Positions 16,368 to 24,443 of a DNA stretch of 61,407 bases are shown piece by piece. Position 1 is the first letter of the stretch, and each line of letters begins with the position of its first letter. A program made the position numbers and the translations under genes. This DNA is from Chloroflexota bacterium (GTDB lineage Bacteria; Chloroflexota; Anaerolineae; J036; Brachytrichaceae), in the NCBI GenBank assembly GCA_030550095.1, contig JAUQQA010000012.1:1-61407 (forward strand), given 5' to 3'. The notes below the pieces were generated by a model. It made no database searches and was not told the origin of the DNA. It saw nothing but the letters and a program-made list of their open reading frames with translations.

Positions 16368-17816
16368 TTAGAAGCCGTAGCGCACGTACACCGTCTTGGT
16401 GCGGGTATAGAAGGCGCGTGCCGCCTGTCCTTGCTCCTTGAACGTGTTGGCGCTGCTGGCTTTAAAGCCGCCAAAGGGCGCCTGCAGCGCCACGCCCGAG
16501 GTTGGCTCGTTGATCTTGACCACGCCTGCCTCGATGCGATCGGCGAAGCGCAGCGCCTTTTGCAGGTCATGCGTGACGATGGCGGCAGAAAGCCCATAGC
16601 CGATCTGGTTCGCCTTCTCCACCGCGTCGTCGAAGTCTTTGGCACGGATGATGCCGATGACTGGACCGAAGATCTCTTCCTGCGCGATGCGCATGGTAGG
16701 CTGCACGTCGTCGAAGACGGTGGGTTGGATGAAGAAGCCGCGCTCACTGCGCAGTGGCTCGCCCCCTGCGATCAGCCGCGCGCCTTCTTGCTTGCCGATC
16801 GCCACGTAGTCCAAATCCGTCTGGAGCTGTTCGGCGCTCACTGCTGGTCCCATTTGCACGCCGCTCTGCAATCCATCGCCCACGCGCAACGTGCGTGCCG
16901 CCTCGGCAAGGCGCTGCGCGAAGGCATCGGCGATACCCTGCTCGACGATCACGCGGCTGGTTGCCGTGCATGCTTGTCCCGTCAGCCCAAAGCCGCCGCG
17001 CACCACGATGTCCACCGCGAGGTCGAGGTCGGCATCATTCAGCACGATGGTGGGGTTTTTGCCGCCCATCTCAAGCTGGGTGCGCACGAAGTTGCGCGCC
17101 GTCTTCTCATAGATCTTGGTGCCGACGGCATACGAGCCGGTGAAGCTCAAGCCGTTGATGTCTTTGCTCTCAGCAAGTGTATCACCCACGCGGCTGCCGC
17201 TGCCAACGACGAGGTTGATCACGCCCGCGGGCACACCTGCCTCGACCAAGATCTCGACCAACTTCAGCGCTGTATGTGGCGCCAGCGAGGCGGGCTTAAA
17301 CACCACCGTGTTGCCGTACACAAGCGCTGGCGCGATCTTCCAGGCAGGGATGGCGATGGGGAAGTTCCACGGCGTGATCACCGCGACGACGCCGAGCGGC
17401 TCAGACTTGGTGAACAGCAAGGTCTCCGGTGTGTTAGCGGGGATCACCTCGCCACCAGCGCGGAAACCTTCGCCTGCGTAGTAGCGGAAGATGTCGCGCG
17501 CGCGGAGCACCTCGGCTTTGCTCTCGGCGAGTGTTTTGCCTTCCTCGCGCGTGAGCGTCTCCGCGAGTTCATCTGCGCGCGTGTGGATGATCTGCGCGGC
17601 TTTATCGAGGATCGCGCCGCGTGCGGGTCCGGGAAGCGCAGCCCAAGCTGGCAAAGCCTCGCGCGCTGCGGCGATCGCGCGCAGCGTGTCCTCGCGCGTG
17701 GCGGAAGCGAAGTAACCGATCACCTCGCCCGTCGCAGGGTTGAGGTTCTCGATCACCGCGCCGTCTGAAGCGGACACCCACTCGCCTGCAATGTAGTTTT
17801 TAAAGGTCTCGACCAT
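16368..17816 (-). CDS. NAD(P)-dependent aldehyde dehydrogenase
   Basis: A 482-residue enzyme of the ALDH superfamily that oxidises an aldehyde to the acid. The catalytic Cys lies in [10 protein letters not shown] and the general base Glu in QLEMGGKNP. The substrate-channel Asn is in ITPWNFP, and the nucleotide loop is FTGSYAVG. Length and the opening [11 protein letters not shown] are typical of the semialdehyde dehydrogenase branch (succinate or 2-oxoglutarate semialdehyde), but substrate cannot be settled from sequence alone. It starts 28 nt after the FeoB G-domain gene on the same strand, so it may be at the end of the iron transcript by read-through. Confidence 0.9.
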   Translation of the reverse strand: MVETFKNYIAGEWVSASDGAVIENLNPATGEVIGYFASATREDTLRAIAAAREALPAWAALPGPARGAILDKAAQIIHTRADELAETLTREEGKTLAESKAEVLRARDIFRYYAGEGFRAGGEVIPANTPETLLFTKSEPLGVVAVITPWNFPIAIPAWKIAPALVYGNTVVFKPASLAPHTALKLVEILVEAGVPAGVINLVVGSGSRVGDTLAESKDINGLSFTGSYAVGTKIYEKTARNFVRTQLEMGGKNPTIVLNDADLDLAVDIVVRGGFGLTGQACTATSRVIVEQGIADAFAQRLAEAARTLRVGDGLQSGVQMGPAVSAEQLQTDLDYVAIGKQEGARLIAGGEPLRSERGFFIQPTVFDDVQPTMRIAQEEIFGPVIGIIRAKDFDDAVEKANQIGYGLSAAIVTHDLQKALRFADRIEAGVVKINEPTSGVALQAPFGGFKASSANTFKEQGQAARAFYTRTKTVYVRYGF

Positions 17817-17844
17817 GGCGCTGGCATTCTATGACGGGCGCGCC

Positions 17845-18669
17845 TCACTGTTGTCCCACAACCGCCATCGTGCGGCTGAGCTGCACATCGGGCGCGCGCT
17901 GCGCTGCAACAAGCGCCGCCAATTCGCCGTTGCGCAGCGCCTCTTCAAGCCGCGCGTCGCCGTCGAGCAGACGGATGGCGATCCAGCGCGCATTGGGCAC
18001 CCCTGGCGCGAGCTGCTGGATGAGGGGCACGAGCGCCTCCACCGCTTGTTGCACTTGCGGCGCAAGCTGCACGCGCAGGGGCTGCGTGTGGATGCGCCCT
18101 TCGATCACGTCCGCCATGGTGGTGAGCAGCGCCATGATGCCCTCGCCGCTGCGCGCAACGATGGGCACCGCCGGCACACCGAGATCGCGACTGAGTGCGC
18201 GCGTATCCACTTCGATCCCCTTGCGACGCGCCTCGTCCATCAGGTTCACCGCGACCACGGCCTTGTCCGTGATCTCAAGCACCTGGAGCACCAGGTTTAA
18301 GTTGCGCTCCAACGCTGTGGCGTCCACCACGATGATGGTGCAATCGGGCTGGCCGAAGAGCAAAAAGTTGCGCGCCACTTCTTCGTCCTGCGAGGCAGAG
18401 AGCAGCGAATACGTCCCTGGCAAGTCCACTAACTTGTAGCGCACGCCGTTGAAGACAAAACCGCCTTCAGCGCGGCGCACAGTTTTGCCGGGCCAATTGC
18501 CCGTGTGCTGCTTTAGCCCGGTGAGCGCATTGAACAGCGTGGATTTACCCGTGTTGGGGTTGCCGGCAAGCGCAACCACACGGTCGAAGCGGTCCATCCT
18601 GATGCCCATGCGTTCGAGCTGCGCAAACGCAGGGCAAGTTGCACAAGGATCAGCGGTTGGTGTTGGCAT
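17845..18669 (-). CDS. Stand-alone FeoB-type GTPase domain
   Basis: A 274-residue protein that corresponds only to the cytosolic GTPase and helical domain of the ferrous iron transporter FeoB. G1 is GNPNTGKSTLFNALTG, G2 lies in GNWPGKTV, G3 is DLPGTYSL and G4 is NLMDEAR. An N-terminal CATCP pair precedes the G domain. Full FeoB has a further 400 or more residues of membrane gates, which are absent here with no remnant downstream. Either the membrane part is encoded elsewhere (split FeoB) or this is a regulatory GTPase. The ATG at 18669 is preferred over a non-ATG start at 18693. It lies 36 nt below the DtxR-FeoA gene, supporting an iron role. Confidence 0.85.
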   Translation of the reverse strand: MPTPTADPCATCPAFAQLERMGIRMDRFDRVVALAGNPNTGKSTLFNALTGLKQHTGNWPGKTVRRAEGGFVFNGVRYKLVDLPGTYSLLSASQDEEVARNFLLFGQPDCTIIVVDATALERNLNLVLQVLEITDKAVVAVNLMDEARRKGIEVDTRALSRDLGVPAVPIVARSGEGIMALLTTMADVIEGRIHTQPLRVQLAPQVQQAVEALVPLIQQLAPGVPNARWIAIRLLDGDARLEEALRNGELAALVAAQRAPDVQLSRTMAVVGQQ

Positions 18670-18705
18670 TGTCTCAAGTGAGCAGGTCAGCAAATTGCAC
18701 GCGTT

Positions 18706-19713
18706 TCAGAGCGTAGCTGGTTTGACGAGAATCGCCTCGGCTTGGTGCTTGCGCAACGCGATCAACGTGCCGCGCACGCGATATGCGCGCGGGCTGCCAA
18801 ACGGGGTCTGCATCTCCGCGCGGATCAACGTGCCCGGCGTTAGCCCGAGGTCGAGCAGTCGGCGGCGCGTCAGCCCTTGCAAGGCTGGATCAAGCGCAAC
18901 GATGACGGCGTCTTGATGCAACGGCAAACGCGAGAGCGGCACAGCATCGGCTGGCTTTGGCGCCCCGGCAGGGGCCACACTGATGTTGGCGGCAATGGCA
19001 GGCGCAAGACGACACGTTAAGGTGCCGTCGGTGAGAGTGATCGCCTGGGGCGTGCGCTCGATCACTTGCACCACCTGCCCTACCTTCACGCCAGCCGCAA
19101 GCAACTGTTGGTAGGCAAGCGCAGGCTCATCCTCAAGATGCACCACGCGCGCGGGCGTGTTGAGGGGCCAATCGGTGAGCGGCGTGCCCTGTTCGCGCGG
19201 GATGTGACCCTCGCGGCTTGGGATGGGATCGCCGTGCGGATCGTGCTGGGGGTAGCCTAGCTCTGCCTCAAGCGCATTCACCTGCTCAGGCGTGAGCAAG
19301 TGCTCACGACGCTGCGCCTCATCATGCACCTGCGCCAGCGGCATGCGCGCCTCATCAGCAAGGTAACGTTCCAACAGCCGATGCGCGCGCACCACGTTCA
19401 CCGCCCACTCGCGCCCCTCCGACGTGAGTCGGAGCTGCTCGTCGTGCGACTCGATCAGCCCGCGCGCTTCCATGCGCTCGATGAGTTGCAGCGCTTGCCC
19501 GCGCGGCAGGCTCAGCGCGCCGCTCAGCGACTCAGGTGAGGCGCGTCGGCCTTGATGCTCGCGGTTGAGCAAGTGCTTGAGCGCATCCTCGATGCGCTCT
19601 CGTTCGCGCCAACTGCGCCAAAGGCGATACCGCGCGAAAAGCCCAACGCGCGGCAACAGCAAGCCAAGCCCAACCAGCAGCAGGATCAAAAGCACAAACC
19701 AGAGCTCTGCCAT
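18706..19713 (-). CDS. Membrane-tethered DtxR-type regulator fused to FeoA domains
   Basis: A 335-residue fusion. An N-terminal membrane helix (about residues 4-22) is followed by a basic stretch and then a DtxR-type winged helix (about 40-100). The metal-binding dimerisation domain has VVRAHRLLERYLADE, a second element ending in REHLL, and DPHGDPIP. Two SH3-like FeoA-type domains cover about 178-250 and 262-335. At the position of DtxR Cys102 (MntR Glu99) a Gln appears to be present. DtxR proteins repress iron genes when metal-loaded. Fusing this to a membrane helix and to FeoA would place sensor, regulator and transporter accessory in one chain. It heads the operon with the FeoB G domain and carries a DtxR-like box at its own start. 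Confidence 0.82.
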   Translation of the reverse strand: MAELWFVLLILLLVGLGLLLPRVGLFARYRLWRSWRERERIEDALKHLLNREHQGRRASPESLSGALSLPRGQALQLIERMEARGLIESHDEQLRLTSEGREWAVNVVRAHRLLERYLADEARMPLAQVHDEAQRREHLLTPEQVNALEAELGYPQHDPHGDPIPSREGHIPREQGTPLTDWPLNTPARVVHLEDEPALAYQQLLAAGVKVGQVVQVIERTPQAITLTDGTLTCRLAPAIAANISVAPAGAPKPADAVPLSRLPLHQDAVIVALDPALQGLTRRRLLDLGLTPGTLIRAEMQTPFGSPRAYRVRGTLIALRKHQAEAILVKPATL

Positions 19714-19714
19714 T

Positions 19715-19733
19715 TTAGGCTAGGCTAAATTAT
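19715..19733. promoter_or_regulatory. Candidate DtxR/IdeR operator over the -10 box
   Basis: TTAGGCTAGGCTAAATTAT matches 15 of 19 positions of the known DtxR/IdeR consensus TTAGGTTAGGCTAACCTAA. It lies 1 nt upstream of the start codon of the DtxR-FeoA gene. On the minus strand a perfect TATAAT (19728-19733) overlaps its far end. Metal-loaded regulator bound here would block RNA polymerase, giving autoregulation. Confidence 0.65.
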
Positions 19734-19770
19734 AGGGAGGTTTCTGCTGCCGCGCATGCGCTGTTCAACT

Positions 19771-19776
19771 TACAAT
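19771..19776 (+). promoter_or_regulatory. -10 box of the HIT gene
   Basis: TACAAT ends 10 nt before the ATG at 19787. No Shine-Dalgarno sequence is visible, which is consistent with a leaderless or very short leader. Confidence 0.4.
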
Positions 19777-19786
19777 TGAGCTTATC

Positions 19787-20134
19787 ATGGCGGAAGAGAC
19801 CATCTTCGCCCGCATCGTGCGCGGTGAGGTGCCGGCGCGCATTGTGTATCAAGATGACGAGGTAACCGCATTCCACGACATTGCGCCTGTGGCACCTACC
19901 CACATCCTCATCGTGCCCAACAAGCCGATCCCCACGCTCAACGACGTCACGCCTGAGGATGGCGCGCTACTTGCCAAGCTTCTGCTCACGGCGCAGCGCT
20001 TGGCACGGGAGCTGGGCGTGGCAGAAAGCGGCTACCGGCTGGTGATCAACTGTAACCGCGACGGCGGGCAGAGCGTGTATCACCTGCACGTGCATCTGCT
20101 CGCAGGGCGCAAGATGACTTGGCCCCCTGGCTAA
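19787..20134 (+). CDS. HIT-family nucleotide hydrolase (HinT-like)
   Basis: A 115-residue histidine-triad protein. The catalytic triad motif is [13 protein letters not shown] (H-x-H-x-H), with upstream family marks [19 protein letters not shown] and [10 protein letters not shown]. Length and pattern match HinT, which hydrolyses AMP-NH2 and aminoacyl-adenylates. The call is secure at family level. It is followed 7 nt later by the epimerase gene and probably shares its transcript. The start ATG follows a -10-like box closely. Confidence 0.92.
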   Translation: MAEETIFARIVRGEVPARIVYQDDEVTAFHDIAPVAPTHILIVPNKPIPTLNDVTPEDGALLAKLLLTAQRLARELGVAESGYRLVINCNRDGGQSVYHLHVHLLAGRKMTWPPG

Positions 20135-20141
20135 CGCAGCC

Positions 20142-21074
20142 ATGGCGCGCTACCTCATCACGGGCGGCGCTGGCTTCCTCGGCGCGGCGCTTGCCAACGC
20201 ACTGGCGCAGCAGCGGCATGTGGTGCGCGTGCTTGACGACCTCAGCGCAGGCGATCCCGCGCGTCTTGCGCCAGAGGTGCATTTCACGCGCGGCGATGTG
20301 AACGACGTGCCCAAGCTGTGGACGTTGCTGCAAGGCGTGGATTGCGTGTTCCATCTCGCGGCGCGCGTCGCCGTGAGCGAGTCAGTGCTATACCCACGCG
20401 AGTACAACGCGACCAACGTCGGCGGCACAGTTGCGCTCCTGCAAGCCGTGCGTGATGCTGGCGTGCGGCGCGTGGTGTTTGCCTCCTCGGGCGCGGTGTA
20501 TGGTGAGCAACCCTACGAACGCATCCGCGAGGACGCGGTGCCTAACCCTGGCTCGCCGTATGCCGTGAGCAAGCTGGCAGCGGAATACTACGTGAATGTG
20601 ATCGGCGCGCTTTGGGGCATTGACACAGTGATCCTGCGCATCTTCAACGCCTACGGCCCCGGGCAGCCACTGCGCGTCTCACACCCTCCCGTCGTGCCAG
20701 CGGTGATCCGCCAAGCACTCACAGGTGGCTCCATCATTGTGCACGGCGACGGTCGTCAGCAGCGCGATTTTGTGTACGTGGATGATGTGGTGCAGGCGCT
20801 TATCACTGCCGCCAACGCGCCAAACGTCAACCGCCTGATCATCAACGTAGGCAGTGGCACAGCCACCAGCATCAACGACCTGGTAGCGACGGTTGGGCGT
20901 GTGTTGGGCAAGCGCCTAGAACCGCTGCATGTGACGGCAGAGAGCGGCGGCGTCTCGCGGCTGTGCGCCGATCTCAGCCGTGCGCGCGAGCGCCTCAACT
21001 ACGAGCCGCGCATCTCGCTCGAAGAAGGATTGCAGCGCACCATCGAACACTGGCGCAAGCAACTTGGCGTCTAG
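20142..21074 (+). CDS. NAD-dependent nucleotide-sugar epimerase/dehydratase
   Basis: A 310-residue extended short-chain dehydrogenase. The NAD-binding Rossmann motif is GGAGFLG at residues 8-14. The catalytic set is a Ser in FASSGAVYGE and the Y-x-x-x-K pair in YAVSKLAAE. The substrate loop RQQRDFVYVDDV is typical of GalE-like UDP-glucose 4-epimerases. It would supply sugars for surface polymers. The exact sugar cannot be named. It directly follows the HIT gene with no room for a terminator. Confidence 0.88.
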   Translation: MARYLITGGAGFLGAALANALAQQRHVVRVLDDLSAGDPARLAPEVHFTRGDVNDVPKLWTLLQGVDCVFHLAARVAVSESVLYPREYNATNVGGTVALLQAVRDAGVRRVVFASSGAVYGEQPYERIREDAVPNPGSPYAVSKLAAEYYVNVIGALWGIDTVILRIFNAYGPGQPLRVSHPPVVPAVIRQALTGGSIIVHGDGRQQRDFVYVDDVVQALITAANAPNVNRLIINVGSGTATSINDLVATVGRVLGKRLEPLHVTAESGGVSRLCADLSRARERLNYEPRISLEEGLQRTIEHWRKQLGV

Positions 21075-21099
21075 GCGCGATCTGCAGCATACTCAACGC

Positions 21100-22068
21100 A
21101 TGATCCGCGATCCAGTTCTTTCCCAGGAGTGGCATCCCGTCACCTCGGTGGCACAGCTTGCGCAGACGCCGGTTTTGCGCGTGCGCTTGCTCGGCGAAGA
21201 CTTGGTGATTTGGCGCTGCGGCGAACACGTTCTCGCCTGGCAAGATCTCTGCCTACACCGCGGCGCGCGGCTTTCGCTGGGTTGGATCCACGACGGGCGT
21301 CTTGTGTGTCCGTACCACGGCTGGGAGTACGACGCCAGCGGTCAGTGCGCGTACATCCCCGCTCACCCCGAGCAAACCCCGCCACCGAAAGCACACGCAC
21401 GGACGTTTTTCACGCAGGTGCGCTACGGGCTTGTGTGGGTGGCGCTGGAAGAGCCGCCCCACAACGTGCCTTCTTTCCCAGAGTGGGACGACCCCGCTTT
21501 CCGCAAAATCCTGTGCGGTCCGTATGCGGTGAAGGCGAGCGGCCCGCGCATTGTGGAGAACTTCCTCGACGTGGCGCATTTTCCTTTCGTGCACGGCGGC
21601 ATCCTCGGCGACCCTTCGCGCCCCGAAATCAGCGATTACGAGGCGGAGATCACGGATGAAGGCGTTGTCGCACGCCGCGTGCGCGTGTATCAGCCGAACG
21701 GCTACGGCGACGGGCGCGGTGCCGAGGTGGAATACACCTACAAGGTGCTCCGACCGCTCACCGCTTACCTGCTCAAGGAGAGCGAGGGCCCGCGCTTTTC
21801 GATCTTGCTCGCCATCACCCCCCACGACACAACGGAGAGCACGGTGTGGATGTGGATGGCGATGAACTACGGGCACGACATCCCCGAGGCTGATCTGATT
21901 GCCTGGCAGGATCGTATCTTCGCGCAAGATCGCCCCATCGTCGAATCGCAGCGACCGGAGTTGTTGCCACTCGATCTTCAAGCCGAGCTACATTTGCGCA
22001 GCGACCGCACCGCGATCGCATATCGCCGCTGGCTGCGGCAACTGGGGTTGACGTTTGGCGTCGCCTAG
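21100..22068 (+). CDS. Rieske non-haem iron oxygenase (VanA/PobA-like)
   Basis: A 322-residue ring-hydroxylating or O-demethylating oxygenase. The Rieske [2Fe-2S] ligands are C-x-H in CLHRGARLS and C-x-x-H in VCPYHGW. The mononuclear iron motif is ENFLDVAHFPFVHGG (His, His, with the bridging Asp). The C-terminal LPLDLQAELHLRSDRTAIAYRRWL block is typical of the VanA/phthalate-oxygenase branch. The substrate is unknown. The ATG at 21100 is chosen because it follows a CATACT box by 6 nt and starts the family's N-terminus. An open frame continues upstream inside the epimerase gene. No reductase partner is adjacent. Confidence 0.85.
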   Translation: MIRDPVLSQEWHPVTSVAQLAQTPVLRVRLLGEDLVIWRCGEHVLAWQDLCLHRGARLSLGWIHDGRLVCPYHGWEYDASGQCAYIPAHPEQTPPPKAHARTFFTQVRYGLVWVALEEPPHNVPSFPEWDDPAFRKILCGPYAVKASGPRIVENFLDVAHFPFVHGGILGDPSRPEISDYEAEITDEGVVARRVRVYQPNGYGDGRGAEVEYTYKVLRPLTAYLLKESEGPRFSILLAITPHDTTESTVWMWMAMNYGHDIPEADLIAWQDRIFAQDRPIVESQRPELLPLDLQAELHLRSDRTAIAYRRWLRQLGLTFGVA

Positions 22069-22072
22069 CGGT

Positions 22073-23122
22073 TCAAGCTTTGGGTTCGCTGCCCAAGCGC
22101 TGGCTGAGTTCGATCAGCGCCTCGAGCTTGCGCAGCGCAGCCCCGCTGCGAATGCTCTCGCGCGCCATTTCGATCCCAGTGGCAATATCCGGCGCGGCAT
22201 CGGCAGCATAGAGCGCCGCACCTGCATTGAGCAGCACCACATTTGTGCGGGCGGGCAGGTCCTCGCCGCTCAAGATCGCGCGCGTGATCGCAGCGTTGAA
22301 GTCAGGCGTGCCGCCGCTGAGGTCGTCAAGCGTGGTTGGCTCAAAGCCAAAGTCCACCGCGTCGAGCACGTACTCTGTGATCTGCCCGTTGCGCACTTCG
22401 GCAACGGTGTTGGGGCCGACGGTGGTCAACTCGTCAATGCCGGCGACCTGCGGCGAGGCGCTGCTCACCACGAGCGCGTGTTCTGTCTCCAATTGCAGCA
22501 ACACCTCTGCCATCAAGCGCACATAGCGCCGATCCCACACGCCGAGCAGGTGGTGTTTAGCAAGCGCGGGGTTGCTTGGCGGGCCGATGATGTTGAAAAT
22601 TGTGCGTTGCCCAATCTCACGCCGCGGCCCTGCAGCATGCTTCATGGCGGGATGATGCAGCGGAGCGAAGGCAAAACCAATGCCGATCTCATCAATGCAG
22701 CGCGCGACCTGCTCGGGCGTGAGGTCCACCTTAACGCCGAGCGCGTTCAGCACGTCGGCGCTGCCGCTTTGCGAGGAGGCAGCACGGTTGCCGTGCTTTG
22801 CCACGGGCACCCCTGCGCCCGCGACGACAAACGCCGCCGTGGTGCTGATGTTGAAGGTGTTGCTTTTGTCGCCGCCGGTGCCTACAATGTCAATGAGGCG
22901 CGGCTGATGGCACGGGATGCGCACCATATGCGCGCGCAGCGCACGCATACTGCCGACGATTTCATCGGCGGTCTCGCCCTTCATGTGCAGCGCGGCGAGA
23001 TAGGCGCCGATCTGCGCGGGCGTTGCCGCGCCGACCATGATCTCGTTCATCACCGCCTCCGCCTCGTCCGCCGTAAGCGAGGTGAAAGTGAAGAGCTTCG
23101 CGATAGCCTGCTGGATCATCAT
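22073..23122 (-). CDS. trpD: Anthranilate phosphoribosyltransferase
   Basis: A 349-residue enzyme that transfers phosphoribose from PRPP to anthranilate in tryptophan synthesis. The PRPP-binding GTGGDKSNTFNISTT, the Mg-binding region and KHGNRAASSQSGSADVL are all TrpD signatures. Length fits. The thymidine phosphorylase relatives share the fold but not this pattern or size. No other trp genes lie in the window, so the pathway is dispersed. The start is uncertain: 23122 is chosen because the family begins near MMIQQAIAKL. An ATG at 23158 would add 12 mostly hydrophobic residues. It converges with the Rieske gene, 4 nt apart. Confidence 0.9.
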   Translation of the reverse strand: MMIQQAIAKLFTFTSLTADEAEAVMNEIMVGAATPAQIGAYLAALHMKGETADEIVGSMRALRAHMVRIPCHQPRLIDIVGTGGDKSNTFNISTTAAFVVAGAGVPVAKHGNRAASSQSGSADVLNALGVKVDLTPEQVARCIDEIGIGFAFAPLHHPAMKHAAGPRREIGQRTIFNIIGPPSNPALAKHHLLGVWDRRYVRLMAEVLLQLETEHALVVSSASPQVAGIDELTTVGPNTVAEVRNGQITEYVLDAVDFGFEPTTLDDLSGGTPDFNAAITRAILSGEDLPARTNVVLLNAGAALYAADAAPDIATGIEMARESIRSGAALRKLEALIELSQRLGSEPKA

Positions 23123-23211
23123 CACGATGGGGATTATCACCAAAAGCATGCGCGGCATTTCTCAACAAGCGAAAACCATTCAGCGACGTGCTATAAATTT
23201 CTAAGACTGCG

Positions 23212-24267
23212 ATGCGCATGATCTCACGTCGAACATTTCTCAAGCTTGCCCCAGGCGTTGCACCGCTCGTTTTCATCCTGCCCGCGCGAAGTGCGCAGGC
23301 ACAAATCACTGCCGAGCCGAAGCCCAAGCCCACGCGCCGACCGTTCGGGCGCGCCATCGTCGGCGGGATCCGCGTGCGCGAGTTGCCTTCGGTCAAGGCG
23401 CCCGTCGTTCGACAACTCCAGCGCAACGAAGTGATCCCCGTGCTTGGGCAGGTGGAAAGCGAGGAAAGCCCAACCAACTACAACAAGATTTGGTACAAGA
23501 CCAGCGACGGCTGGGTGCATTCAGCGCAGGTACAACCTTGCGAAAACACGCTCAACACCCCCATCACCCAAATCGAAAAGGACGCGCTGGTTTGGGCAGA
23601 GCTGACCGTTCCGCTCAGCCGCGCACGCGTGCAGCCCAACCCCGAAGCGCGCGCCCCTTGGACGCACTACTTTGGCACCATCTTCCAAGTGCTGGAAGTG
23701 CGCGAAGGCACAGACAAGAAGCTGTGGTATCGCATCAGCGACGGAATCCTGAGCACGCTGTGGGTCACCGCGGAACACTTGCGCATTCTGCCGCCTGAGG
23801 AGTTCGCACCGATCTCGCCGAATGTGCCGCCCGAAGCCAAGCGCCTTGAAGTGGACCTAAAGGCGCAGCGCGTATATGCCTACGAAGGCGATCGCAAGGT
23901 GTTCGAGGCGCGTTGCGCCACTGGTGCAAGCTTCCGTCAGCCTGATGGCACGCTGAGGAGCTTCCACACCACGCGCGGCAACCATCACATCTACGTGAAG
24001 ACGCCTTCGCAGCGCATGTTCAACGAGCCGCGCACTTACGATCTGCCGGGCATCCCCTGGGTTGCGTATTTCACCTCAAGCGGCATCGCCTTCCACGGCA
24101 CCTATTGGCACAACGACTACGGCAAGCCGCGCAGCCATGGGTGCGTGAACTTGCTGCCGGAAGATGCCCAGTGGGTGTATCGCTGGTCGTTGCCTGTGGC
24201 TCCGCCCGATCAGCGCTGGACGCGCCTGCGCGACCGCAAGCAAGGCACGCTTGTGCGCGTGTTTTAG
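23212..24267 (+). CDS. Exported L,D-transpeptidase (YkuD) with SH3-like domains
   Basis: A 351-residue envelope protein. The N-terminus has a Tat-like motif SRRTFLK followed by a hydrophobic stretch ending near ARSAQAQ. Two SH3-like modules (about residues 45-105 and 120-195) precede a YkuD catalytic domain (about 220-335). The active site is visible as HGTYWHNDYGKPRSHGCVNL, with the conserved His and the nucleophilic Cys in SHGC. Family members make 3-3 peptidoglycan cross-links or attach proteins to the wall. The gene stands between trpD (divergent) and tRNA-Leu. The end of the gene carries the tRNA promoter region. Confidence 0.9.
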   Translation: MRMISRRTFLKLAPGVAPLVFILPARSAQAQITAEPKPKPTRRPFGRAIVGGIRVRELPSVKAPVVRQLQRNEVIPVLGQVESEESPTNYNKIWYKTSDGWVHSAQVQPCENTLNTPITQIEKDALVWAELTVPLSRARVQPNPEARAPWTHYFGTIFQVLEVREGTDKKLWYRISDGILSTLWVTAEHLRILPPEEFAPISPNVPPEAKRLEVDLKAQRVYAYEGDRKVFEARCATGASFRQPDGTLRSFHTTRGNHHIYVKTPSQRMFNEPRTYDLPGIPWVAYFTSSGIAFHGTYWHNDYGKPRSHGCVNLLPEDAQWVYRWSLPVAPPDQRWTRLRDRKQGTLVRVF

Positions 24268-24277
24268 CTTGTATAAT
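24251..24277 (+). promoter_or_regulatory. Promoter of tRNA-Leu
   Basis: A perfect TATAAT (24272-24277) lies 13 nt before the tRNA 5' end. TTGTGC (24251-24256) is a possible -35 with a short 15-nt spacer, and it lies within the last codons of the transpeptidase gene. Confidence 0.5.
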
Positions 24278-24290
24278 CCCCACACCACGC

Positions 24291-24375
24291 GCCGAAGTGG
24301 CGGAACTGGCAGACGCGCGCGACTCAAAATCGCGTTCCTTTCACAGGAGTGTGGGTTCGACTCCCACCTTCGGCA
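24291..24375 (+). tRNA. tRNA-Leu(CAA)
   Basis: A class II tRNA of 85 nt. The acceptor arm GCCGAAG pairs with CTTCGGC, with A as discriminator. The anticodon stem CGCGA/TCGCG encloses the loop CTCAAAA, giving anticodon CAA. The long variable arm contains the stem TCCT/AGGA, as expected for leucine. The T arm is GTGGG-TTCGACT-CCCAC. The 3' CCA is not encoded. It reads UUG codons. Confidence 0.95.
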
Positions 24376-24428
24376 ATTTCCCCTGCAAATACATCTAGCC
24401 CCTCGTGCGACGTGAACGCGCCCCTCGG

Positions 24429-24434
24429 TAGAAT
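24429..24434 (+). promoter_or_regulatory. -10 box of the ThuA-like gene
   Basis: TAGAAT ends 9 nt before the ATG at 24444, again with no Shine-Dalgarno sequence between. Confidence 0.35.
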
Positions 24435-24443
24435 GCGCGCGTC

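Noticed and set aside
16431-17768. Plus-strand frame of 445 codons opposite the aldehyde dehydrogenase
   Set aside because: Antisense shadow with His/Arg-rich composition. The minus-strand enzyme has all catalytic motifs.
20980-21099. Extension of the Rieske oxygenase into the epimerase gene
   Set aside because: Low-complexity shifted-frame sequence. The family N-terminus starts at 21100 just after a -10-like box.
22055-23221. Plus-strand frame of 388 codons opposite trpD
   Set aside because: Antisense of a well-conserved TrpD. No recognisable domain and unusual His/Arg content.
24291-24375. Integration site with a mobile element at tRNA-Leu
   Set aside because: No integrase gene or repeat of the tRNA 3' end is seen in the flanking sequence.
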